From positions 1 to 57,528 of the forward strand of contig NZ_JAIWIA010000035.1 of assembly GCF_020176695.1 (NCBI RefSeq): 57,528 nt of DNA, read 5' to 3'. Of the stretch, positions 20,153 through 29,924 are shown piece after piece. Positions within the stretch are counted from its first letter, which is position 1, and every line of letters starts with the position of its first letter. Source of the DNA: Massilia sp. MS-15 (GTDB lineage: Bacteria; Pseudomonadota; Gammaproteobacteria; Burkholderiales; Burkholderiaceae_D). The translations under genes were made by a program, and so were the position numbers. The notes beneath the pieces are model-generated. The model was not told the origin of the DNA and did no database searches. It saw only the letters and a program-made list of their open reading frames with translations.

Positions 20153-22054
20153 TTACTGCATCATCAGCTCGGCGATCATCTTCACCGGCGCATTGCCGTA
20201 GCCGAGGAACTGGTCGTGGAATTCCTTCAGGTTGAAGCGCTCGCCCAGCTGCTGCTTGCGGCGCTCGCGCAATTCCATGATCTGCTCGTAGCCGCTGTAG
20301 TAGCTGGTTAGCTGCACCGAGGTGAGCTGCACGCGGCGCCACTTTTCCTCGGCTTCCTGGCGCGTCTGGAAAGCCTGGCGGGTCAGCAGGTCGATCGCTT
20401 CCGGCCGCTGCATGCCGAGCACGTGGACGCTGTAGTCGAGGATGGTGTTGGTGACGCTGCGCAGGTTCCATTTCGAGTACATCAGCCACATCTCGGGCGC
20501 GTTGTCGCCATAGCCGTTCTCCAGCATCATGCGCTCGCCGTACACGGCCCAGCCCTCGACCATGGCGCCGTTCCCGAACAGCGACTTCACCAGCGAGGGC
20601 GAGCGGTTCGCATACACCAGCTGCGCGTAGTGGCCGGGAATCGCCTCGTGGATGTTCAGGATCTGCAGGATCCACTCGTTGTACTCGCGCAGGCTGCTCT
20701 CGGCCTGTTCCGGCGTCAGGTCGTCCAGCGGCGTGACGTTGTAGTACGTCTTGTCCTTCGGGCGGTAGGGGCCGGGTGCGTCGATGCTGGCGCCGGCCAC
20801 GCCGCGCTGGTACATCGGGGTCTCGCGCACTTCGAGCGGCTTGTCGGCGTCCAGCGTGAGCAGGTTTTTCTCGGTGACGAACTTGTGCAGGGCCGGGATC
20901 TGGCGCCGGATCTCGGGCAGGAAGTTCTCGCGCGCGACGTGGCGGCTCGACAGCTTGTCGATCATCATGCCGATCTTCTGGAAGCGGTCGCGCGGCTTGG
21001 CCACCCCTGCCATGGTGCGCGGCCACAGTTCGTCGGAGATCGTGTCCATGCGCGCGAGCAGCTCCTCGCGCGTGGCCAGCGCCTTGCGGAAGGTCTGCTC
21101 GGCACTGCTGGAAGACTGGATCTCGAGCGCGAACTTTTGCTCGTACAGCGCCTTCCCGGCGCGGAACGGACGCGGGCTGGCCGCATTCCTGTCGAGCGCC
21201 GTCAGGAAATCGATATAGCCCAGCACGGCGCTGCCGGCGTTCGCGATGCGCTGCGCGAAGATCGCCTTCTCTTGCGGGTTCAGGATCGATTCCTGCGCCG
21301 CCTTGCCCAGGTCGGCCAGCACCGCGATGGTGCCCGGGGCCTGGGCGATGGCGAGCTGGGTGTGCTCGCGGGTCGGGTTGACGATCGAGGCCTGCGCCGC
21401 TTCATAGAAGGCCGGCACATCGGCCAGGCGCTTGAGGATGGTGCGCAGGCGCTGCGGCTTGGCGGCGTACTCGGTGTTCAGGATCAGGTCGAGCGGCTGG
21501 GCGATGTTGTACAGCGAAGGATTCCACGCGTACTCGCGCCAGGTCGTCAGGTTCCAGCGGTCCCGCTCCAGCTTGTTCACCAGCAGGGCCAGGTCGGTGC
21601 GCTGGCGGTCCGATAGCTGGCGGGTGTCGAGCTTGTTGAATTTCTCCAGCCATTCATTGGCGAAGGCCAGCTTCTTGGCGCGCGTGGCGGCGTCCGGAAT
21701 GGTGAGGTTGGCGGCCTGGTCGAACTTGCCGACATAGATGCCGCCCTCCGGGTCGATCCGCCACAGCGCGGTCAGGTATTGCATGCTCATCGTGTCGAAG
21801 CGGCGGTCGAGACGCTTTTCACTTGCCCGTGCGGACGGTGCGGCGGTTGCCGTGGCAGCTGCCGCGGCGGCGGCGGTCGCGACGGCCGCCTTCTTGCCGG
21901 ATTTCCTGACCGGTGCTTTCGACTTGTTCGTTTTCGCCTTGACCACCTTGGCGGCCTTGGCCTTGCCCTTGGCGGGCTTGCTCGGCTTGGCGCTGGCGGG
22001 CGCCAGCGCGAAACTCGCCAGCAGGACTGCCAGCGCGATTTTCGTTTTCATCAT
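20153..22054 (-). CDS. exported DUF885 family protein with Lys/Ala-rich N-terminal tail
   Basis: Predicted secreted or periplasmic protein (633 residues) of the DUF885 family, which is thought to be peptidase-like because of a HEAIPGHY motif; here it is at about residue 467. A signal peptide spans residues 1-22. Residues 23-80 are low-complexity Lys, Ala, Pro and Thr with a run of alanines, resembling a histone-H1-like tail. The start at 22054 begins the signal peptide; an adjacent second ATG (22051) is also possible. Function beyond likely hydrolysis is not established for the family. 98 bases separate it from the upstream PH-like gene. Confidence 0.82.
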   Translation of the reverse strand: MMKTKIALAVLLASFALAPASAKPSKPAKGKAKAAKVVKAKTNKSKAPVRKSGKKAAVATAAAAAAATATAAPSARASEKRLDRRFDTMSMQYLTALWRIDPEGGIYVGKFDQAANLTIPDAATRAKKLAFANEWLEKFNKLDTRQLSDRQRTDLALLVNKLERDRWNLTTWREYAWNPSLYNIAQPLDLILNTEYAAKPQRLRTILKRLADVPAFYEAAQASIVNPTREHTQLAIAQAPGTIAVLADLGKAAQESILNPQEKAIFAQRIANAGSAVLGYIDFLTALDRNAASPRPFRAGKALYEQKFALEIQSSSSAEQTFRKALATREELLARMDTISDELWPRTMAGVAKPRDRFQKIGMMIDKLSSRHVARENFLPEIRRQIPALHKFVTEKNLLTLDADKPLEVRETPMYQRGVAGASIDAPGPYRPKDKTYYNVTPLDDLTPEQAESSLREYNEWILQILNIHEAIPGHYAQLVYANRSPSLVKSLFGNGAMVEGWAVYGERMMLENGYGDNAPEMWLMYSKWNLRSVTNTILDYSVHVLGMQRPEAIDLLTRQAFQTRQEAEEKWRRVQLTSVQLTSYYSGYEQIMELRERRKQQLGERFNLKEFHDQFLGYGNAPVKMIAELMMQ

Positions 22055-22152
22055 CCTGTTCGAACCCTGAGTTGTGAAGGCCGGAGCCCGGAAGAGTAGC
22101 ACCATTCAGGCCGCTTGCGGACCGCTGAAACATTCCGACACGTATCCCGGGC

Positions 22153-22653
22153 TTAATCGACGGCGCCGGAACGGATCATCTGCTGGTGGATGGCATTGAC
22201 CGTTTCCACGGCCTTGCGCCCGCCCGCGATGTGGTGCAGGACGATCTCGCTCTCCTTGGTGAAGCGGTGGCCGATGCGCACCGTGTACGAGCGCGTGACC
22301 CAGCTGACGAAGCCGTTGACGTAGCTGGCTTCGTCCATGTCGCGCCACTTCACGCCCGCCACGCCGCGCGCCCAGGGCAGTACGCCCGAGACCACCCAGA
22401 CACCGACATCGTCGTAGTACAGCTGCACGCTGCGCACCAGCAGGAAGCGGTAGACGACGATCAGGCTCGAGCCCGCCAGCACCGTGCCGGCGGCCAGTTC
22501 GTTCCAGCGGAAGGACAGGGGCAGCGCGATCAGGAACAGCAAGCCGGCCAGCGCCAGCACGCCGGCGTAGGCCGTCCACGATTTGACGCCGATGACGCGC
22601 GCCTGGGGCGTCATTGCCGCTTTGTCCAGTTCCATCCGTCTTTGCTCGTCCAT
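22153..22653 (-). CDS. small membrane protein with a PH-like domain
   Basis: Protein of 166 residues with two transmembrane helices (about 27-48 and 53-73), followed by a soluble domain of about 90 residues. The pattern WxVVSGVLPWARGVAGVKWRDM, then strand-rich sequence, resembles bacterial PH-domain (DUF304-type) membrane proteins; that assignment is by pattern only. The start at 22653 lies 25 bases after the SNF2 helicase stop, so the gene is likely the last of a three-gene minus-strand operon. No specific function can be given. Confidence 0.65.
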   Translation of the reverse strand: MDEQRRMELDKAAMTPQARVIGVKSWTAYAGVLALAGLLFLIALPLSFRWNELAAGTVLAGSSLIVVYRFLLVRSVQLYYDDVGVWVVSGVLPWARGVAGVKWRDMDEASYVNGFVSWVTRSYTVRIGHRFTKESEIVLHHIAGGRKAVETVNAIHQQMIRSGAVD

Positions 22654-22678
22654 AAAAGCGGCATGATCACATGGAATG

Positions 22679-25600
22679 TCATGCAGCGCCAAGGCCTTGT
22701 TCCAGCATGGCCAGCATCTCGCCCGGCGACATGCGCGCCGCCATCTCGGTCCCTTCCAGCAGGCTGTCGGCCAGGTCGCGCTTGCGGCCATGCAGTTCGA
22801 CGATGCCTTCCTCGATGGTGCCGCGCGCCACCAGCCGGTAGATCGTGACCGGGCGCTGCTGGCCCATGCGGTGGGCGCGGTCCGAGGCCTGGTCTTCCAC
22901 CGCCGGGTTCCACCAGGGGTCCATGTGGATCACGTAGTCGGCCGCGGTCAGGTTGATGCCGACCCCGCCTGCCTTCAGGCTGATCAGGAACAGTTCTCCT
23001 TCGCCGGCCTGGAAGGCATCCACCCGCCGCTTGCGCTCCTGCATCGGGGTGGCGCCGTCCAGGTACTGGTAGGGGATGTGCCTGCCGTCGAGGTACTTGC
23101 GGATCAGGCGCAAATGGTCGACGAACTGGCTGAACACCAGTACCTTGTGGCGGTTTTCCAGCAGGTCGTCGACCAGGCGTGCAAAGGCCATCAGCTTGCT
23201 GCTGGCGATGCCGGCGCCCGGCGCCACCAGTTCCGGATTACAGACGGCGCGGCGCAGCCGCATCATCTCGGCCAGGATCTCGATCGACTTCTGGCTTTCC
23301 GGCGCCTCGAGCGCGGCCAGCTTGTCGAGCGCATCGCGGCGCAGCGATTCGTACAGCGCGCTTTCTTCCCCGGTCAGCTCGACCGGCAGCACGATCTCGG
23401 TGCGCGGCGGCAGCTCGGCCAGCACCTGCGCCTTGGTGCGGCGCAGGATGAAGGGCTGCGTCAGCCGGCGCAGCCGGGCCCGGGCGCCGGCTGCGGCGCG
23501 CTTGTCCTGTGCCTTTTCGATCGGCCCGGCAAAGCGCAACTGGAACTGGTCGGCGCTGCCCAGCAGGCCCGGGTTGATGAACCTGAACAGGTTCCACAGC
23601 TCGCCCAGGTGGTTTTCCAGCGGGGTGCCGGTGGCCGCCATGCGAAACCCCCCTTGCAGCGCCATCACGGCCTGCGAGCGCTTGGTGTGCATGTTCTTGA
23701 TGGCTTGCGCTTCGTCCAGCACGATGCTGTGCCATGGCCGTTTTGCAAACAGCGCCGCTTCCTGCTGGAGCAGGCCGTAGCTGGCCACCACCACGTCGAA
23801 GGGACCGGCTTGTTCCAGCATCGCGGCGCGCTCGCCCGGACCGAACAGCTTCAGGTTCAGCGTCGGCGCGAAGCGCTGGGCCTCGGCGATCCAGTTGGGG
23901 CAGACCGAGGTCGGCGCCACCACCAGCGCCGGGCCGTCCGGCGCACGCGTGAGCAGCAGGGCCAGGGCTTGCAAGGTCTTGCCGAGGCCCATGTCGTCGG
24001 CCAGGCAGGCGCCGACGCCCAGGTGGGCCAGGCGTCCCAGCCATTCGAAGCCTTCGCGCTGGTAATCGCGCAGCTCGGCCTGCAGGGTGGAAGGCAGCGC
24101 CGGCGTATGGGCTTCGCTGTCGGCGATGCGCTTCACATGCTGGCGCCAGGCGGCGTCGCTGTCCACGCTGCCGGCCTCGCGCGCCAGCTCCGCCAGCGAG
24201 AAGCTGGCCAGTGGGTGCATGCGCAGTTCGTCGCCATGGAGCGTGCCGTAGTCGGCCAGCTCCATCAGGCGCCGGTGCAGCTCGTCGCTCAGGGCCAGGT
24301 AGTCGTTGTCGCCCAGCGCCACGAAGCGGCTCTTCCCTTCGCGCACGCGCTCCAGCAGCGAACGCAGGTCGAGCACGCGCCCTTCGTCCACCACGATGTC
24401 GCCGTTGGCGGCGAACCAGTCACGCTCGCGCCGCACCTGGAGGCGTACGGATTTGGAGCTAGCGCGTTTCGATACGCGGAATTGTTCGCCTTCCGGCCAG
24501 GCCACCACGACCTTGTCCGGGTCGACGCCGCGCAACTCGTCCACCAGCTCCAGGCATTGCAGGGGCTGACCCAGTAGCCATTCGCCGTGCTCGGGTTCCG
24601 CGTGCTCGAGCGCGTGGCAGGCACTGATCAACCGGCGCTCGGCGTCGCGCTCGGCGTTCAGGTCGCGCCTCGCCTCGGTGCGCACCCCGTTCACGTCGGC
24701 GATCACGCTTTCGGCGCCGGCGCCGGGCGCATAGTAGGCGCCATTGTCCAGCGGGCGCACCAGGATCTGCAGGCTCAGGCCCTGCTGGTAGGGGCGCAGG
24801 TGCAGGTGCAGGCGCGGGTCGGCCGCCACCTGTTCCAGGTCGCCCGGGCTGGCGCCGATGTCCGACTGCACCGTCACGATCGAGGAGATCGCGCTGATCG
24901 CGCGCAGTACGCGGCGCTCGGCTTCCACCGGCACTTCGAGGCCGGCGCCGACGATGGCGGCGATGCGCCGGTGTTCCTCGTTGACGCGCACCAGGCGCAG
25001 GCGGGTCGGTGTCTCGCGCGTGACGATGACGTCGCCATCCTGTTCGCCCGGCGCCGGGTGCAGCGCGATGGTGACCTTGGCGCCGCGCGCCTTCACCAGC
25101 AGTTCAGGTTCTCCCGGCAACAGCTCGACCCGGGTGCCGGGCGAATCCATCCAGAACAGCAGCGGGTGGCCGACCAGGGCGGCCAGGGCCTTGTCCAGCT
25201 CGAATTCGAAGCGGATGCCGGTGCTGCCGTAATAGCGCCGCCCGGCAATGCTGGACACGGCCTGCACGTCCTGGGCACTGAGGAACTCGAGCGCATGCGC
25301 CTCTTCGGCCAGGCGCTTCAGGCCGACGGCGCGGCCGCGGCTCCAGCCGCCCTGGGCATCGCGCTTCTGTTCGCGCGGCTCCAGTTCGCGCACGCCCATC
25401 TGCTCGTCATAGCGGATCATCCACACCAGGCGCGACTCGCGCACCACTTCGGCGTTCAGCGCCGGCTGCAGGTTGATCAGGGCGTTGAGCTGGCGTTCCC
25501 AGGCTTCCTCGCGCTCGAACCAGTGGGTCAGGTCGCTGAGGCGCTGCCTGCGGCGCAATTCGCCTGCGCGCGCTTCATGCGCGAGCGCACCGGGTCCGCC

Positions 25601-26800
25601 GATCTGCGCCAGCAAGCCGGCCAGCTGGGCCGACAGCAGGTCGAAGCCGGCGGCTTCGGACTGCGCCAGCATGTCCTCGATGTCCTGGCGCCTGCCCGGC
25701 AGTTGCGGCAGGCCCAGCCAGTGGTGCATCAGCGCGCGAAAAGTAAAAGGCTCGAGCGCCATCTCCCAGCTGCGCGAGGCCAGCACCTCGGCATCGACGG
25801 TGCCGCGGCGGATTTCCTGCAACATGCTGAGCTGGAAGAGCACGGCCGTCTCCGGACGCTGCACCGCGCGGGTGGCGATCTCCAGCCAGGCATCGGCCAG
25901 TTTCAGGTGGGCGGGCTGGTTGCTGCGCAGCAGGGCAGCCAGGTAGAGATGGGCGCCGATGCCGTGGAAAATCGCCTTGCGCTTGCCCGTTTCGCGGCGC
26001 AGCCCCTTGAGCGCCGCCTCGGCGCCGGGCAGGCCCGTTTCGGGATCGTCGCGCAGCAGGGCAACGACGCTGCGCAGGAACAGTCCTGCCGCATCCGGCA
26101 CCTCGGCCAGCAGCGCCAGGGCCGCGTCGAGGCGGCCGCACAGGATGAAGTGCTCGCCCAATGCGATGCGCAGGCCGATCGCGGGTTCGCCCTGGGCTGC
26201 GTGCGCTTCGGCGGCGGCGCGGACCACGGGCGCCAGCGCCGGCTCGCGCTGCGCATGGTGCACCAGTTCGGCAAGGATGGCGTCGCGCAGCTGCGGGTGG
26301 ATGCGTTCCATGAGCGCCGGCGAGAACGGCCGTGCGCAAACCTCGACCAGGGGATGCAGGTAGGCGGCTTCGTGGCAGCGCAGGCAGGCCTCCAGCAGCG
26401 GCATGACGGCCGCGGCCGGCTCGCCCGTGAACAGGCGCATGCGCAGCAGGGCCAGGCCCTGGCGATAGCTGCGCAGGACCGGCGTGCCCTGCCAGTCGCG
26501 GCGCAGCGGTGTCACGCGTTCATACGCGCCTTGCAGCTCGCGGAACAGACTGGACGCCAGCGCCCCTTCCAGCGCCGGGCCGACAGCGCCCGCTGTGATC
26601 GTGAATCCGCGTCCGGCGGCTTCCGTGACCAGGCCTTGCTGGCGCAGGCGTTCCAGCTCGTCCGCCCATTGCCCGTCCGGCAGCGGCAGGCCGGCCGCCA
26701 TCAGGTGTTCGAGGATGCGCTGGCGGCCCATCGGCTCGCCCGCCATGGCGAGCAGGGCCAGGATCGCCGCCTCGCCGCTAGCCAGTTCTTGATGAATCAT
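22679..26800 (-). CDS. large SNF2/RapA-type DEAD/DEAH helicase
   Basis: Superfamily 2 Swi2/Snf2 ATPase of 1373 residues. Its C-terminal third carries the motor: Walker A DDMGLGKT near residue 938, DEAQ box (VLDEAQAIKN) near 1028, and motif VI QASDRAHRMGQ near 1305. The first 900 residues hold no recognised catalytic motif; a winged-helix-like start (EAAILALLAMAGEPMGRQRILEHL) and alpha-helical repeats rich in Ala/Leu are visible. The start at 26800 overlaps the S9 peptidase stop (ATGA). Such proteins remodel protein-DNA complexes or act in transcription recycling; the actual role is unknown. Confidence 0.87.
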   Translation of the reverse strand: MIHQELASGEAAILALLAMAGEPMGRQRILEHLMAAGLPLPDGQWADELERLRQQGLVTEAAGRGFTITAGAVGPALEGALASSLFRELQGAYERVTPLRRDWQGTPVLRSYRQGLALLRMRLFTGEPAAAVMPLLEACLRCHEAAYLHPLVEVCARPFSPALMERIHPQLRDAILAELVHHAQREPALAPVVRAAAEAHAAQGEPAIGLRIALGEHFILCGRLDAALALLAEVPDAAGLFLRSVVALLRDDPETGLPGAEAALKGLRRETGKRKAIFHGIGAHLYLAALLRSNQPAHLKLADAWLEIATRAVQRPETAVLFQLSMLQEIRRGTVDAEVLASRSWEMALEPFTFRALMHHWLGLPQLPGRRQDIEDMLAQSEAAGFDLLSAQLAGLLAQIGGPGALAHEARAGELRRRQRLSDLTHWFEREEAWERQLNALINLQPALNAEVVRESRLVWMIRYDEQMGVRELEPREQKRDAQGGWSRGRAVGLKRLAEEAHALEFLSAQDVQAVSSIAGRRYYGSTGIRFEFELDKALAALVGHPLLFWMDSPGTRVELLPGEPELLVKARGAKVTIALHPAPGEQDGDVIVTRETPTRLRLVRVNEEHRRIAAIVGAGLEVPVEAERRVLRAISAISSIVTVQSDIGASPGDLEQVAADPRLHLHLRPYQQGLSLQILVRPLDNGAYYAPGAGAESVIADVNGVRTEARRDLNAERDAERRLISACHALEHAEPEHGEWLLGQPLQCLELVDELRGVDPDKVVVAWPEGEQFRVSKRASSKSVRLQVRRERDWFAANGDIVVDEGRVLDLRSLLERVREGKSRFVALGDNDYLALSDELHRRLMELADYGTLHGDELRMHPLASFSLAELAREAGSVDSDAAWRQHVKRIADSEAHTPALPSTLQAELRDYQREGFEWLGRLAHLGVGACLADDMGLGKTLQALALLLTRAPDGPALVVAPTSVCPNWIAEAQRFAPTLNLKLFGPGERAAMLEQAGPFDVVVASYGLLQQEAALFAKRPWHSIVLDEAQAIKNMHTKRSQAVMALQGGFRMAATGTPLENHLGELWNLFRFINPGLLGSADQFQLRFAGPIEKAQDKRAAAGARARLRRLTQPFILRRTKAQVLAELPPRTEIVLPVELTGEESALYESLRRDALDKLAALEAPESQKSIEILAEMMRLRRAVCNPELVAPGAGIASSKLMAFARLVDDLLENRHKVLVFSQFVDHLRLIRKYLDGRHIPYQYLDGATPMQERKRRVDAFQAGEGELFLISLKAGGVGINLTAADYVIHMDPWWNPAVEDQASDRAHRMGQQRPVTIYRLVARGTIEEGIVELHGRKRDLADSLLEGTEMAARMSPGEMLAMLEQGLGAA

Positions 26801-28710
26801 GCAGCCGGCAGGTGTTCGATCTCGAGTGGCGGCAGGCCGGACGGCACCGGAATGCCGAACACGCGCAGGTAGAACACCAGTTCGGACTCCAGCGTCGTCA
26901 CCACGCTGTCGGCCCTGCGGAAGCCATGGCCTTCGCCTTCCAGGGTGAGATAGGCCACCGGCACCCGGCGCGCGCGCAGCGCCTCGACCATGGTCTCGGA
27001 CTGCCGGGGCGGCACCACCATGTCGTCCAGGCCCTGGAAGAAGATCATCGGGCGCGTGAGCTTGTCGGTATGGTGGATCGGCGAGCGCTCGCGGTAGACC
27101 TGTTCGGCACGTTCCGGCGGCGCGATCAGGTACTGGTTGTAGTGCGACTCGAACTTGTGCGAATCCGCATCCAGCCCGGCCAGGTCGGACACGCCGTAGT
27201 AGCAGGCGCCGGCCTTGAACAGGTCGTGGAAGGCGAGGGCGCACAAGGTCGTCAGGCCGCCGGCGCTGCTGCCGCGCACCAGCAGGCGCTCGCGGTCGAC
27301 CAGGCCCTGATCCGCCAGGTGGCGGGCGCCGGCCACGCAGTCCTCGACATCGACCACGCCCCACTGGCCCTTGAGCAGGTCGCGGTAGGCGCGGCCGAAG
27401 CCGGTGCTGCCGCCGTAGTTCACGTCCAGCACCGCGAAGCCGCGGCTGGTCCAGAACTGGGTCGCCAGTTTCAGGGTGCTGGCCGCCATGCCGGTCGGGC
27501 CGCCGTGGCCGATCACGATCAGGGGCGGCAGTTCGCCGTCCTGGGGGGCGAAGTCGGCATTGGTCGGCGGGTAGTGGAAGGCGTAGGCGGTGCGGCCGTT
27601 CGCGCTCGGGTAGCGGATCGACTGCGGGACCGACAGGTAAGCCATGTCCGGCAGTTGCGCGATCGAGCGCGCCAGGACCTCGTGCTGGCCGCCATCGAGG
27701 TCGATGCGGGCCAGTTCCAGCGCCACGGTGGGGGCGCCCCCCAGCAGCGCGACCGTGTGCGCGTTCACGCGCAATTCGCGGATTTCTTCGTAGGGCGTGG
27801 CGACCTCGGTGAGCTGCCCGCCACGCAGGCGCGCCAGTTTGCTGACGCCGCCCTCGATGTAGGCGCAGACGATCTCGTCCTCCGAACGAAAACCGTAGAG
27901 CGAGCCGCCGAAGGTCCACTGCGGTCCGCCAAATTCCGCCGCGCGCGGGCACAGGGCTTGCACCACGCCATGCGCGTAGCGGTACAGGTTCCACCAGCCG
28001 CTGCGGTCGGACACGAAGTGCAGCACGCCACCAGGAGACCACTCCGGCTGGCAGACCGATTCCTGCGGTCCGCCCGCCACCAGCCGGCCATTGGCCAGCG
28101 TGCCGTCTTCCAGGATGTCGGCCAGCCACAGCTCGCTGCCTTCCCAGGGCATGCGCGGATGGTCCCAGCACAGCCAGGCCAGCTGGCGGCCGTCCGGCGA
28201 AATGCGCGGCGCGGCATAGAAGTCGTTGCCCGCCACCAGCACCGTTTCGACACCGTCGAAGCCGATGGCGGCGATGGTGTTGTCGGGATAGTGGCGGCCG
28301 GCTGAATGGTCTTCGCGCACCGCGACCAGGCGGCGGCGCCCGGCATCGGCCACGAAGTCGGCATAACGCTGTTTGTTCTCCGCGGCCGTCACCGGGAACG
28401 GCGCCGCGCCGCCTTCGGCCCGGTAGATACGGCTGTCGGCATGGTTGGAAAACCAGGCGACACCGTCCGCGACCATGTATGCGCCGCCACCGTATTCGTG
28501 TACCTTGCTGCGCACATTGAAGGGCGCCGGCGTCAGTTCGCCGCGGCTGCCGACCAGGGTCGAGCGTCCCGCTTCGCTGGCCCGCCCTTCCAGCCAGTAC
28601 AGGCCGGCGCCGTCGAGCACCAGCGACGACAGGGGCGTGGCACCGGCCGCGACGATGGCGGCGGTGATGGGGGAGGTCCAGGTGCCGCACGGGGCTTGCT
28701 GTTTGGTCAT
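26797..28710 (-). CDS. S9 family prolyl oligopeptidase-type serine peptidase
   Basis: Predicted cytoplasmic dipeptidyl-peptidase or acylaminoacyl-peptidase-like enzyme (637 residues). An N-terminal beta-propeller precedes an alpha/beta-hydrolase domain. The nucleophile is in [11 protein letters not shown] (about residue 480), the acid in GLDDMVVPP (about 561) and the histidine in GEGHGF (about 595). No signal peptide is visible. The ATG at 28710 is preferred because the upstream in-frame part overlaps the divergent hemE start. It leads a three-gene operon with the SNF2 helicase. Confidence 0.88.
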   Translation of the reverse strand: MTKQQAPCGTWTSPITAAIVAAGATPLSSLVLDGAGLYWLEGRASEAGRSTLVGSRGELTPAPFNVRSKVHEYGGGAYMVADGVAWFSNHADSRIYRAEGGAAPFPVTAAENKQRYADFVADAGRRRLVAVREDHSAGRHYPDNTIAAIGFDGVETVLVAGNDFYAAPRISPDGRQLAWLCWDHPRMPWEGSELWLADILEDGTLANGRLVAGGPQESVCQPEWSPGGVLHFVSDRSGWWNLYRYAHGVVQALCPRAAEFGGPQWTFGGSLYGFRSEDEIVCAYIEGGVSKLARLRGGQLTEVATPYEEIRELRVNAHTVALLGGAPTVALELARIDLDGGQHEVLARSIAQLPDMAYLSVPQSIRYPSANGRTAYAFHYPPTNADFAPQDGELPPLIVIGHGGPTGMAASTLKLATQFWTSRGFAVLDVNYGGSTGFGRAYRDLLKGQWGVVDVEDCVAGARHLADQGLVDRERLLVRGSSAGGLTTLCALAFHDLFKAGACYYGVSDLAGLDADSHKFESHYNQYLIAPPERAEQVYRERSPIHHTDKLTRPMIFFQGLDDMVVPPRQSETMVEALRARRVPVAYLTLEGEGHGFRRADSVVTTLESELVFYLRVFGIPVPSGLPPLEIEHLPAA

Positions 28711-28737
28711 GGCAGTATTTTCTTCGACAAGAAACGC

Positions 28738-28743
28738 ATTATA
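28738..28743 (-). promoter_or_regulatory. -10 element for the S9-SNF2 operon
   Basis: Perfect TATAAT on the minus strand, 28 bases before the S9 peptidase ATG, in the 89-base divergent space shared with hemE. The -35 is weak. Confidence 0.4.
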
Positions 28744-28762
28744 AGTGGGGCCCCAAGGATGC

Positions 28763-28768
28763 GATAAT
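28763..28768 (+). promoter_or_regulatory. -10 element for hemE
   Basis: GATAAT on the plus strand, 32 bases before the hemE ATG. It sits inside an inverted repeat: arms GGATGCG (28757-28763) and CGCATCC (28783-28789), with an inner GAGG/CCTC pair. The two divergent promoters lie about 20 bases apart. Confidence 0.35.
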
Positions 28769-28799
28769 AGAGGTTTTCCCTCCGCATCCATTGTCAGCC

Positions 28800-29882
28800 A
28801 TGCCACAATTCGCCCCGCTCCAGAACGACACCTTCCTGCGTGCGCTGCTGCGCCAGCCGACCGACTATACCCCGGTGTGGCTGATGCGCCAGGCGGGCCG
28901 CTACCTGCCTGAATACCGGGCGACGCGGCAGAAGGCGGGCTCCTTCCTGGGGCTGGCGAAGAATCCGGATTACGCCACCGAAGTCACCCTGCAGCCCCTG
29001 GACCGCTATGCGCTGGACGCTTCGATCCTGTTCTCCGACATCCTGACGGTGCCGGATGCGATGGGCCTGGGCCTGTACTTCGCCGATGGCGAAGGCCCGA
29101 AGTTCGAGCGCCCGCTGCGCACGGAGGAACAGGTGCGCAGCCTGGTGGTACCGGATATGGCATCGCTCGACTACGTCTTCAAGGCGGTGACCCAGATCCG
29201 CACCGAGATCAATGGCCGCGTGCCCCTGATCGGCTTCTCGGGCAGCCCCTGGACCCTGGCCTGCTACATGGTCGAAGGCGGCGGTTCGCGCGAGTTCCAC
29301 ACCATCAAGAAGATGATGTACCAGCGCCCGGACCTGATGCACCACATCCTCGATACGAACGCGCGCGCGGTCAGCCAATACCTGAACGCCCAGATCGACG
29401 CTGGCGCCCAGGCCGTGATGATCTTCGATTCCTGGGGCGGCGCGCTGGCCGACGGCGCCTACCAGCAGTTCTCGCTGGACTACATGCGCCAGGTCGTGAG
29501 CCAGCTGCAGCGCGAGAAGGATGGTGTACGGATCCCGGCCATCGTCTTCACCAAGGGCGGCGGCCTGTGGCTGGACGAAATGGCGGACATCGGCGCCGAT
29601 GCGCTGGGCCTGGACTGGACGGTCAACCTGGGCAAGGCACGCGCCCTGGTCGGCGACCGCGTGGCCCTGCAGGGCAACCTGGACCCGGCCATCCTGTTCG
29701 CGGCGCCGGAGCAGATCCGCGCCGAGGTCGAGCGCTCCCTGAGCGCCTACGGCAAGCCGTCGAACGGCCATGGCCACGTGTTCAACCTGGGTCATGGCAT
29801 TTCCCAGTTCACCCCGCCGGAATCGGTCACGGCCATGGTCGAGGCTGTGCATGGGTTCAGCCGCAGGCAGCGCGCTGGCTGA
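28800..29882 (+). CDS. hemE: uroporphyrinogen decarboxylase (HemE)
   Basis: Cytoplasmic heme-pathway enzyme (360 residues) that decarboxylates uroporphyrinogen III to coproporphyrinogen III. The family signature [16 protein letters not shown] near the N-terminus and [19 protein letters not shown] are exact, and the [14 protein letters not shown] motif is at the C-terminus. The ATG at 28800 gives the usual [20 protein letters not shown] beginning; an in-frame TTG 9 bases upstream is less likely. Confidence 0.96.
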   Translation: MPQFAPLQNDTFLRALLRQPTDYTPVWLMRQAGRYLPEYRATRQKAGSFLGLAKNPDYATEVTLQPLDRYALDASILFSDILTVPDAMGLGLYFADGEGPKFERPLRTEEQVRSLVVPDMASLDYVFKAVTQIRTEINGRVPLIGFSGSPWTLACYMVEGGGSREFHTIKKMMYQRPDLMHHILDTNARAVSQYLNAQIDAGAQAVMIFDSWGGALADGAYQQFSLDYMRQVVSQLQREKDGVRIPAIVFTKGGGLWLDEMADIGADALGLDWTVNLGKARALVGDRVALQGNLDPAILFAAPEQIRAEVERSLSAYGKPSNGHGHVFNLGHGISQFTPPESVTAMVEAVHGFSRRQRAG

Positions 29883-29924
29883 ACCATCACTGCGGCGGCT
29901 GGCGTTGCCGCAGCAAAATCACAC

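Noticed and set aside
20423..21616. 397-codon plus-strand frame opposite the DUF885 gene.
   Set aside because: Biased composition and no motif; the minus strand encodes the signal peptide and the HEAIPGHY motif.
24587..26872. 761-codon plus-strand frame opposite the SNF2 helicase.
   Set aside because: A shadow frame rich in Gln, Gly and Arg; the helicase motifs are on the minus strand.
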